Below, piece by piece: positions 32,601-41,430 of a stretch of 64,000 nucleotides of DNA. Location of the stretch: assembly GCA_009763385.1 (NCBI GenBank), contig CM019822.1:23182842-23246841 (forward strand), given 5' to 3'. Source of the stretch: Coix lacryma-jobi var. lacryma-jobi (taxonomy: Eukaryota > Streptophyta > Magnoliopsida > Poales > Poaceae). Below the pieces are notes generated by a model. It worked only from the letters and a program-made list of their open reading frames with translations. It was not told the DNA's origin and searched no databases. Position 1 is the first letter of the stretch. Every line of letters begins with the position of its first letter. Made by a program: the position numbers and the translations under genes.

Positions 32601-32927
32601 CCATATATATTCTCAATTAATCAAGTGCGTGTAGGTCTAGTTCTATATAATGTGTACTCAAAGTTTTATTTCCTATGTTAGAGGGTTAGGTGTGGAGGCT
32701 AGAGCTAACTTTTGTACGACAACACCTCAGGGGGGTGCTTAGTGAGGAATTCATTTACCACTCCAATCATAGTGTTTTTTTTAAATCCAACCACTATTTT
32801 GATAAAGAAAGGTTTTACACTTTTGTTGTCATGTTTTATATTGAAATTGTTTTAACCTACACTTCATACTTAGTGCTTAAGCATGCTTTGTCTTGCTGCA
32901 CTATGAAAACTTGCTCTGTAATAACTA

Positions 32928-33018
32928 CTCCCTCTGTCCCTTTTTATTTGTCGTTCGGAAAGCGTGTCTGTGAGAGAAACACGGATTTCTAGAGATAGTT
33001 ATTTAGGGACGGAGGGAG
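32928..33018. mobile_element. Stowaway MITE, 91 bp
   Basis: Ends CTCCCTCTGTCCC and GGGACGGAGGGAG, flanked by TA on both sides. These are classic Stowaway (Tc1/mariner) termini. Confidence 0.9.
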
Positions 33019-33273
33019 TAATTATGTAACCGACTAATCTTTCAATGTATGAAATGTATAAAAAATGTGGTAAGCTTCGTTCACATGTTTATGGATTTTG
33101 GATGAAAAATTGGATTGGATCATTTTGAGTTTTCTTTTTAGGTGTGCTCGATAGATTACTAGATTTAGCTTGGCCTCTTAGACACTTAATGTCAAATGGT
33201 GACAAGTACGTTTTGGATTACGTTAAATGGATGGTTCTACTACGCAAAAGGTGCTCAAACCTCACTAATCATT

Positions 33274-33398
33274 AACCCTAGACCTAGAGGAAAAGTGCTA
33301 ATATGGTGGCCTAACTAATCTAAGCACTACGCTAGTCACCTAGTGTTTTCTTAGATGAATCACCTAAACCTAGAGGAGAAGTGCTAATATGGTAGCCT
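33274..33398. repeat. Direct repeat, about 40 bp, two copies
   Basis: ACCTAGAGGAAAAGTGCTAA near 33282 recurs as ACCTAGAGGAGAAGTGCTAA near 33367, with matching flanks. Nothing else is seen between 33019 and 33619 apart from AT-rich sequence. Confidence 0.65.
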
Positions 33399-33613
33399 CA
33401 ATTCACTAGAAATGTTCCTCAGCTTCAACTACCTTCAAAAGACTAGTTGGTCCCGCTATTTATTGAATGAATGATGAATCACCTTAGTTTTGCACATTTC
33501 ATATATTTCAGATGTCTGAACAGTTTTGTCTTTGTCATTTATTTTTTGTGATAATAGATTTAGAGCATTAGATGATGATCTAAAGAAGGTTAGTCGTCGC
33601 CTGAAAAGATGCT

Positions 33614-33619
<6 letters not shown>

Positions 33620-33652
<33 letters not shown>
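33620..33652. repeat. AT microsatellite
   Basis: An uninterrupted AT dinucleotide tract directly left of the 231-bp foldback element. Confidence 0.9.
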
Positions 33653-33655
<3 letters not shown>

Positions 33656-33656
<1 letters not shown>

Positions 33657-33886
33657 GTGCTATTCTACACCCTAGGTGTAGAATATTATTCTACACCATT
33701 AGACAAAATTGACTAGAAAAAATACTGAGTAGTACTGGATAATGTTCAATATCGGTCAGTACTACACCCAGCATCAAAAAAATACCGAATAATACTGATA
33801 CGCGACTACTAAACAATACTGAATTCTGTTCAGTACAATAGTTTGGTGTAGAATAGTATTCTACACTTAGGGTGTAGAATAGCACT
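33656..33886. mobile_element. MITE with 42-bp inverted repeats, in TA microsatellite
   Basis: Left end AGTGCTATTCTACACCCTAG, right end TGTAGAATAGCACT. The inverted repeats match for about 42 bases and contain an internal palindromic unit (ATTCTACACC). It is flanked on both sides by TA-repeat DNA, so no target duplication can be read. Confidence 0.8.
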
Positions 33887-33890
33887 TTTT

Positions 33891-33896
<6 letters not shown>

Positions 33897-33930
<34 letters not shown>
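33897..33930. repeat. TA microsatellite
   Basis: A TA tract between the 231-bp MITE and the left end of the 6.4-kb element. Confidence 0.9.
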
Positions 33931-33932
<2 letters not shown>

Positions 33933-34084
33933 ATTAGGAGCCCTGGACTTCCAATAGTTATCGGAAGCCGTGATGAGACCAGCTGGTCTGGTTGCACCAA
34001 ACCAACGAGCTCCCCACCCCACCCGCAGACCCACCAGATTCCTGGCCGTATAAAATCCCAGAAGCCTAATCCCCACCCACCCTC

Positions 34085-34320
34085 CCTCGCCGCCACTCCC
34101 TGCCGCTCGCCGCCCCAGGCCTCCGCGTGCGCTCCCCCGTGGCCATGGCGGTCGCTCCCCGCTGCACAGCCACAGCCGCCGCATCCGGCCTCCCGCTGCT
34201 CCGCCACGGGGAAGCTGCCCGTCCAGCTCCAAGCGGCGCCGGCGAGGGCAGAGCGGGCGTCTGGGTTCGTCCCTTCCGGGAACTACGACCTCTCCCTCTC
34301 CATGGGCCAAGATGGTGATT
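34085..34320 (+). pseudogene. GC-rich first-exon-like fragment (possible transit-peptide exon)
   Basis: An ATG at 34145 opens MAVAPRCTATAAASGLPLLR, an Ala/Ser/Arg-rich stretch like a chloroplast transit peptide, and stops at 34318. The GC content contrasts with the AT-rich surroundings. It could be the first exon of the chloroplast DUF21 gene whose later exon lies at 36561, but this is a guess. It could also be unrelated. Confidence 0.35.
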
Positions 34321-34753
34321 TTTTCTCTTTTCCACTCCTACTAATCCTTCCCATTCTAGATCCTTTTTGGGTGTTTGTTTTCCTTTCCGTAATTTCTCTA
34401 ATCTTTCTGCCCAGCTCACCCCAAGTCTCCGTTCATCTCTCTTATCCAGACGGACATTGCAAACCGGCATGCGAGGAGCGCTGGCGCGCTGCAGGCCCCG
34501 GCCGCTGCTGCGCCGCACGCCACCACCGTCGACCGACTACCAGTGGAGGAGCCACCCATCCTACTGCCGCGCCGGCGCCATCAACCTCCCTGGCCCCCAC
34601 CGGGATTCCGCGTCCGCAGCTCCGTAGGCACTGGACCGGCAGCTGGGTGCCAGCCGACCTCCACGGCTTCGTGCAGGCGCGTGTGCAGGCCGCCGGTCGC
34701 TGGTTACTGACACCAGCCCTCCAACTCCGAGGCTCCAGCCTCAGGCTTCTGGC

Positions 34754-34776
34754 GGGGGGGGGGGGGGGGGGGGGGG
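34754..34776 (+). repeat. Run of 23 G
   Basis: Uninterrupted homopolymer within GC-rich sequence of the capture element. Its length is likely variable and prone to read error. Confidence 0.9.
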
Positions 34777-34984
34777 CACTTGGGTCGGCGGTGATGGGAA
34801 AGAGGGCGAGGAGCGGGATGCGCAGCCGTGCTTCTAGCGCCGGCGGGGGTGGATGCGGGAATCCCCTCGAACATGGTAATTGTTTTTGTGTTCTGGAAAC
34901 TTTGACCAGGGACGCTCATGTAGGTACCACTGTAGGCCCGATGCCTGTATTGTCATTGATCCTTGATTCCTTGTGTTCATAGTT

Positions 34985-35287
34985 AGAGCTGCAGTTCTAG
35001 CTATTTGGGCGTGTGTTAGAACTGCAGTTCATAGTTAGGTTGAATGATGAGCAAACGACAGTGGAATATCCCGACGCTTGCTATTTGGGCGTGTGTTAGA
35101 ACTACAGTTCATAGTCCGACGCTTTGCTATTGTGTGTTAGAACTGCAGCTCATAGTTAGAGCTTCCAGAGCGTCGGGCCTACAGTCAGAACTGCAGTGTT
35201 AGAACTGCTATTTGGGCGTGTGTTAGAACTGCAGTTCTAACTGTGAACACTTTGCTATTTGGGCGTGTGTTAGAACTGCAGTTCTGT
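34985..35287 (+). repeat. Minisatellite with GCTATTTGGGCGTGTGTTAG unit
   Basis: The unit GCTATTTGGGCGTGTGTTAG, followed by a palindromic AGAACTGCAGTTC, starts near 35000, 35080, 35208 and 35253, with a shortened copy near 35123. Spacing is irregular (about 45-85 bases). The palindrome also occurs separately between units. Confidence 0.8.
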
Positions 35288-35552
35288 ACCACTTTGTGTT
35301 GTTGTTTGCTCATCATTCGAATATCCCGATCACAATTTCTGTTACCGTGTTTTGCCTTATAAATAGCAAGCTTGGTGAGGTTGCATGTAGCAAAAGGTTG
35401 CTGGCTTAACATTGAACGGACAATAGATCTTGCTTTATCCCTTGGTGCCATGACATTATCAATTATTCATCTCTAAGGAGTCAAATCACTTTGTTTCATT
35501 GCTGTAGTCCATTTTCGTGTTCCTGAGATTTTCAAAACTCTTTTTTTTCCAG

Positions 35553-35632
35553 GGGCTGCCACAAAGCTTACCATCCTGCTTGCATGGAGAAAGATAGCGA
35601 CTTCCTCAATTCAGATGAAGAATTCATCTATG
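35553..35632 (+). pseudogene. Captured exon of a PHD-finger protein
   Basis: 80 bases bounded by TTTTTTTTCCAG and GTAAGC. The reading frame gives GCHKAYHPACMEKDSDFLNS followed by DEEFIYG. The Cys-His spacing and the KAYHPAC core match the PHD-type finger found in plant SWIB/Plus-3/GYF (NERD-like) proteins. Neighbouring exons of that gene are not seen, so it is a fragment without its own function. Confidence 0.6.
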
Positions 35633-36247
35633 GTAAGCATTTCATTGTTCCTTGTTTAATATTTCTATGAGCATGCATTATTGTTGTGAAAATGCATGTC
35701 ACGCCGGGGAACATACTGGATCACTAAAAGTTGGCACATCTTATAATATGTCATTACCTTCCTTTTTGATAAAGTTCCATAGGCTTAAACATTGTTTGGT
35801 CTTTCTTATTTTTTTCTTCTACTTCTTACTCTGGGTATCCTATATAAGGACTGCAATATACAGCTCAATATTAGTAAATCAGATTTTTGGGAAATAGAAA
35901 TCTTCCATTTTTTAGGCAGACAACTAATTGGGTAAATGCATAAATGAGTTAATTTCTTAATTGGGCACATGATCAAACCTAATGCTCATAACTGGGAAAG
36001 CTACCTCGGTTGTTTAAATGGGTGTTTGCAGGGGTGCATCTAGGAGGTCCAGTGAGTGTGAGCTGTTGTTTGGGTTTTTACAGAAACCTATATTTTTTCA
36101 GATTTTTTGCCATGATTTTTGCATTAATATATGATATTAATTTCACAAATGAGTTTTTACGCATGCTAAAACATATTTCTATGCCTTTTAGTTGTCGTAA
36201 GGTTTGTGTTCATGCTAAAAACCTTTTTTTATATGTATCGTTCATTT

Positions 36248-36325
36248 GTTAATTATGCATCGTTTCTCTATTAATTATGCATCGTTCCTCTGTTAATTAT
36301 GCATCGTTCCTCTATTAATTATGCC
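36248..36325 (+). repeat. 22-bp tandem repeat, about 3.5 copies
   Basis: TTAATTATGCATCGTTCCTC units follow one another with one or two changes each. They contain the ATGCAT core seen elsewhere in this element. Confidence 0.85.
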
Positions 36326-36329
36326 TCCA

Positions 36330-36450
36330 GTGGGAAGCATGGTTTGGGTAGGAGGCAGCGTGGTGCCGCAGGCGGAGTCGCTGCTGCGCCGCACCCGCAT
36401 GCTGCTGTACCAGGGCACCCGCTGCCAAGGGTCATGCTCATGAAGGTATT
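36330..36450 (+). pseudogene. GC-rich exon-like fragment of unknown origin
   Basis: An isolated GC-rich block in AT-rich DNA. The longest sensible frame reads SMVWVGGSVVPQAESLLRRT and stops after about 36 codons. I do not recognise the source gene. Confidence 0.3.
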
Positions 36451-36560
36451 TTATGACTATTCCACTCTAGGATAATTAACTAATCATTGTTTTGATCTTT
36501 TACAAATTGGAGTGGCAAGAAATTGATGGTGCAAGCAATCACAATGCATTGATTCTGCAG

Positions 36561-36658
36561 TTGCTCAGGGAGCAGGGCCTGGTTCTGGCCGCCTTGCTCG
36601 GACTATGCGCGTTCTTCTCCATGGCAGAAACTTCTATCACACGCTTTGGCCTTGGAAG
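36561..36658 (+). pseudogene. Captured exon of a DUF21 (CNNM-like) chloroplast protein
   Basis: Preceded by TTGATTCTGCAG and followed by GTGTGTGC, so both splice sites look kept. The frame gives LLREQGLVLAALLGLCAFFS, then MAETSIT. After a one-base deletion it continues TLWPWK, the conserved signature of plant DUF21/CNNM proteins (SMAETSITTLWPWK). The family is a predicted membrane ion/Mg transporter group. The exon is frameshifted and alone, so it is a non-functional capture. Confidence 0.65.
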
Positions 36659-37249
36659 GTGTGTGCAGCAAGTCTGCGGAGACCCATTTTCTTACGTCTC
36701 CCTGCACATCTTCTTTGACAGCTACCATCCCACCGAGCGAGCATAAGGACGTGCTCTTCTGAATTCTGATTGATGGTCGTGCCTATCTGCCATGATTTTT
36801 TTGTTATTTTTATTCCACTTTCTATAATTTTTTCTTATTAATTTCTGCACCTACGATTTGGTGGGTAATTACTGCCTTGATGACATGTACTGAAGCCAAG
36901 GTGTTTGTTGAAATGTATATCCGGTGTGTGAGTATATCTATTGTCATACTCATGTTCTGAGTAGATAGCTAGCACCACCCATGGACTATACGAGAAGCTT
37001 TTATGTGCAATTTATTGTTTATTTCCTTACCTTTTGACCACCGAGCAACCAACACTGGTTTTGATTGAACAAGAATGGAGTATATGTAAACTATTTTCCA
37101 TCTTTATATGTCTATCTTGCTCACTATCTCTCACCCGGCAACATCACTGGAGTATGCACAAATTATTTCTTATGTTTGCATCTACAATTTAAATTTTGTA
37201 CGCATTGCTCCAATGTTAATTTTCTATGTACCTGACTAAGTAAAAATAA

Positions 37250-37410
37250 TGTTCTATGCATTGGTAGATTGTTAATTATACATTAATCCCTGACTAAGTA
37301 GTGTTTTATGCATTGGTAGATTTTTTAATTATACATTAACCCCTAGGGTTCTATGCATCAGTAGGTTGTTAATTATACACTAACCCCTAGGGTTCTATGC
37401 ATCAGTGGTT
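37250..37410 (+). repeat. Degenerate tandem repeats with TTCTATGCAT core
   Basis: Four consecutive 40-60-base units of the form TATGCAT(T/C)(G/A)GTAG...TTAATTATACATTAA(C)CCC. They belong to a motif that recurs through the right part of the element. Confidence 0.75.
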
Positions 37411-37711
37411 TATTATATGTATCGTTAGACCAGTTATCTGAACACTTCTACACATTTTTATACATTGTTGAAGCATATTTCTATGGATTGTTAGCATACT
37501 TCTACACAAACACTGCATATTTCATACGCTGCATTAATATAATGTTCGTTTTGCTGATCCTACTGTTGGGCTTAGTTGCAGTTTATTGTGATCCCTTGAA
37601 TCGCCTTGGTCTTCTTGTAGCATATCAATTATAATTTTCCTTTTACAGTCTCTATGCATAGATCGCTTTAAAACATGGTGTTTACTTGGTGAATTACAGT
37701 CTCTATTATGC

Positions 37712-37897
37712 AGGTTGGGGAAGGAACTGGACCAGCTCGCCCTGTCTCGATCTGTGGCTTCGGTGAGCTCGCATCGGTGGCCACGACTCCAGTTTGCTTG
37801 GGAGGGGGAAGAGAAGGGGTTGGTGGGGCTGCACCGGCTGTTCCAGTTCACGAACGGCATGGACACGACGCTGATGGCCGCGGGTGCATAGAAATCT
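37712..37897 (+). pseudogene. Exon-like fragment of unknown origin
   Basis: A GC-rich block just after TTATGCAG. One frame reads LGKELDQLALSRSVASVSSH and later GLHRLFQFTNGMDTTLMAAG before a stop. It resembles coding sequence in composition, but I do not recognise it. Confidence 0.3.
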
Positions 37898-40349
37898 AGG
37901 GTATGCCCTGCAACTCTTGTGTTGGAGTTTGAGAGGGGATGTACTTCGAATTTAGCTCATTCTTATTGTAGTGTATTCTGGTTCCACTGCTGGTTAAATT
38001 TTCACACCTGTTGTTCAACTATCCTGAGGATGTGATCATAGATGTAGTGTTAGTTACTAGTAAACAGGTGGCACTCCATAGTTTATACAAACTTGTGAAC
38101 TAAAGTAGTAATAAAATAGGATTGCTATACGTTGTACTGCTTGAGAATTTTTTTGCTGGATAAAAACAGTATGTAGCTGCCCCTTCTATCTTTTGATTTG
38201 TTGTTTGACGCATAAAACATAAGTTGAGCTTTCTCAGACACCATTTTATCAATGCATAGAAATTTAAGATTTTGTTAGAATGTTTTTTGTGCATAGAAAT
38301 CCATTTTTTATGAACATCACGATTTCTTTCTTCCACTGAGATTTTTATGTAAGGAACCAAATGTTTCTATGCAATTTTAATTTATAATATGGATCATCTA
38401 GGGAGAGATAATTTTGCTTTTTGCGCTTAGATGGATAAGTTTTTGTGGTTAGTCATTACTGTTTTTTATGTTTTTCCATGGTATAATGTGCAACGAAATT
38501 AAAGTCTTATTTTTTTGTCATGAATTATGTATTTCTATATGTTCTTTGTACATAATTCTATATATTGTTGGGGAGGCTTTCTATGCATTGTTGGTACACA
38601 GAACTGTACGGGATGACTCTAACGTTGATATTGTCATGGAATAAAATGGATTGAAATTGCCATCAGACCCGCGTGCTAGCAATAAAATAGATTATTATTA
38701 CCATCAGTTTAAGATTAGTTGCAGTCATCAGTGCTAGCATTTATATTGCCAGTAGCAGCAATAAAAATATGTTTGACAGTTAGGGAGTGATTATCCCTGA
38801 GAATCCACTCCGTGGAGTTCTCCCAAATGGTCCCTAAGTATGGTAATCATTTTTTGTCTTAATATAGCTAACAATAATTTCTCGAATAAATTTAAATGCT
38901 GGCTGAAATATATTTCTATACCTTTCTTGCGGCTGCAAGGTTTAGCTAAATCATTTCTAGCACACTCCTATGTATTGTTAAAACAATTTGATATAATGTA
39001 ACTAAGGTTTCTATGCAATTTTGATTCATAACATTAATGTATCCATGGAGAGTCAATTTTGCTTTTTGCGCGCGCATGCATGCATAACAAATTATTTTTC
39101 CAATACTTATCCCTCGTTGTGATTTTTTACATTAGTGTTAGCTGACATTAATTTCATGAATAGATTTCTATGCAGCATGCGAGCGCTGGTGATGATGTGC
39201 AGACAAGAACAGGGTGAACCAGCAAGCCCTGGGCATGCAGAGGACAAGTGAGTGTTGGGATCGTCCAATGATGGTGCCTCCTCTAAGGACAACTGTAAGG
39301 GCCAGGACGACTTGCTCTTGTGGCTCACTCATAGGTCATAGCTTGCGACGTCAACTTATATGGCTTGCGTCTATGGTGTAGTGTGATCGTTGATGTAATT
39401 GATAGGTTGATTTAGTTGTTGGCTGAATTTCTATGCATTGTATTAAACATCCTTTAAAGGGAAGCACGATAAGGGAAGCACGATGTCAGTTGTGGCCATT
39501 TTGTAAGAATTCTATTCATTGTTTTCATATTAATTATGTATCCTCTAGTGTGGAAAACATTATGTTGGTGGTGAAAATCATGGTTGTGTGAGCTCTCATA
39601 TTCATGTTGTGGAGACATTTTACACAATAATACAACTAATTTTTGTTCATCTAACTACGAACTTCTATATACCATCGGAGCCGAAAACCTTTTCCCGCAT
39701 CTTGACTAGCCATTCTATGCATCCAATCGGCCATGATGTGCTATTTTTTCAAATTCAAAAATTTTAGAGAAACCATTAGTTTTTGTACCTCGGGCCAGGT
39801 AGAATCTAAAATTCAAATTCTAAACAAAGGCACGTTACCAATATTCTTATACCATAAACTATTAGTTTCTATACGTCAGCCTGTGTGGAATTCAAATTTG
39901 AAAATGGATCTTAAAGCGTACGTAAAAATGTCAGGAGTCCGATGGTGAAAACTGTTTTTGAATTAGATGTTTCGTTGAAGAGTTATTGTGAAAAAATGAA
40001 AGAAATTGGATTGAGTTACGTGCATGCATGCATGCGTCAGACATGTCAGCTTGTGTCAGGTGATGTCAGTTTGTGTTAGGTGGGATGTCCATCCAGTATT
40101 GAGATTTTTATGCACTAACGAAGTGAAGTTTATTCATTCAACTACTAGTTTCTATGCATTGTCGGTGACCAAAAATTTTTTACGCAACTTAAGCCAGGAT
40201 TCTATGCATCCGGACGGCTGGGTCCGTAGTGGTCCTCCACCTGCGCGCGTCAGCTGGTCCGTGGACCAGATCTGGTTGGATGGGATGGCTGGCTGGCTAG
40301 GGCTTCCAATAACTATTGGAAGCCTGGGCTCCCAATAGTAGGACCCTAT

Positions 40350-40364
40350 ATATATATATATATA
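40350..40364. repeat. TA microsatellite
   Basis: A short TA tract between the capture element and the next MITE. Confidence 0.85.
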
Positions 40365-40370
40365 GGGAAA

Positions 40371-40726
40371 TTATTTTCTACTCCCAGGGAGTAGTTACTC
40401 CCATGTTTATATCTCTAGATTTATGGTATATATGACCGAACGAAGTATATTTCATGAAGTATATGATCATACTAGACTATCTGTGGAAGTATATACGTCA
40501 AGTATGCATGCATACATAGAGTATGTTGATATACTTATTTATATACAACAGTGAGTGACATTTTCGTAATATATTAAAAAGTATGGGTTCCTTTGAAATT
40601 TTTAGTGTATAAAGACATGGAATATCTTAACATGAGTATATAAACATACTCAAAGTGATAAACAAGTATGAATACATACGCAACCTGATTTTTTGAAGAT
40701 GAGAGTAACTACTCCCGGGAGTATAG

Positions 40727-40728
<2 letters not shown>
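40371..40728. mobile_element. MITE with CTACTCCC/GGGAGTA inverted repeats, in TA microsatellite
   Basis: Left TTTTCTACTCCCAGGGAGTA then GTTACTC. Right end GAGTAACTACTCCCGGGAGT then ATAGAAAT. The inverted repeats are about 28 bases, each holding an inner palindrome, and both outer flanks are TA repeats. Confidence 0.75.

Positions 40729-40729
<1 letters not shown>

Positions 40730-40797
<68 letters not shown>
40730..40797. repeat. TA microsatellite, about 34 units
   Basis: An uninterrupted TA/AT tract. It creates spurious Tyr-Ile open frames on both strands. Confidence 0.95.
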
Positions 40798-40805
<8 letters not shown>

Positions 40806-41357
40806 TTCTACATTTGCGTTTGTCCTGTTGTCCATCAGATACACTTGGCGCGAAAATCGCCAAGAAAATGACCGCCAAATGTTCTTTACTCTTCAACATT
40901 TTTCTTCAACCTTTACGAGTAGCTGGATGAAAGTTACCGAGAACCTGACTCGATCTGCCAGCGCCAGCGGTCATCCTAATGTACTTGATGATGCAAGATA
41001 AATGAAGAAGGAAGTACGTAAAATACGGCAGGAGATTGACCTGCGCTCGTAGCTTTGCTGCCGTTCTGAACATAATATATACGTGCCATGTGCTCCGGTC
41101 CAGTTGCAGTTTGCACGGTTGCCACGCGCATGCGCGCATACGTGATCCTTCCACTTCCCTAACGCAAACGCGTAGGCCCCTCCAACATGCTGCTGTGCTG
41201 CCGTCCAGTCTCCACGGCCACGCACGTCCCCCGCCAGGCCATGACGATATTCGTATTCAACGGAGAACGTAACTGGAGAAACGAAGCACCTAGCTGGTGT
41301 ACTGTCTGGTGTTGTCTCTTCCGGGCGGGGTGCACGTTTTGGCGACCGAGACTAGCT
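40798..41357 (+). other. Upstream region of kinase gene
   Basis: Non-coding. The composition shifts from AT-rich to mixed, with no transposon ends seen. It presumably holds the proximal promoter of the kinase gene. Confidence 0.4.
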
Positions 41358-41359
41358 AA

Positions 41360-41366
41360 TATAAAA
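41360..41366 (+). promoter_or_regulatory. TATA box of kinase gene
   Basis: TATAAAA in AATATAAAAGGCG, 65 bases upstream of the ATG. This implies a short 5' UTR of about 35-40 bases. Confidence 0.65.
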
Positions 41367-41430
41367 GGCGAAGAAAGACAGGATGAGATCGAGATAGGAA
41401 GTGTATTAGAGCTGGTTCCTGCCTCTGGCC

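Larger units (their letters stand above)
33931..40347. mobile_element. 6.4-kb TIR element carrying host-gene fragments (Pack-type, MULE-like)
   Basis: The left end reads CTATTAGGAGCCCTGGACTT, then CCAATAGTTATCGGAAGCC. The right end, reversed, reads CTATTGGGAGCCCAGGCTTC, then CAATAGTTATTGGAAGCC. This gives inverted repeats of about 38 bases, both set in TA-rich microsatellite DNA. No transposase is encoded. Inside are exon-like pieces with splice signals from unrelated genes (PHD-type and DUF21-type, both plus strand), a GC-rich first-exon-like segment, a minisatellite and many TTCTATGCAT motifs. This is the make-up of a Pack-MULE or similar non-autonomous capture element. Superfamily is uncertain because the target duplication is masked by TA repeats. 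Confidence 0.6.

Noticed and set aside
40627..41001. Open frames rich in Tyr-Ile repeats
   Set aside because: Translation of a TA microsatellite.
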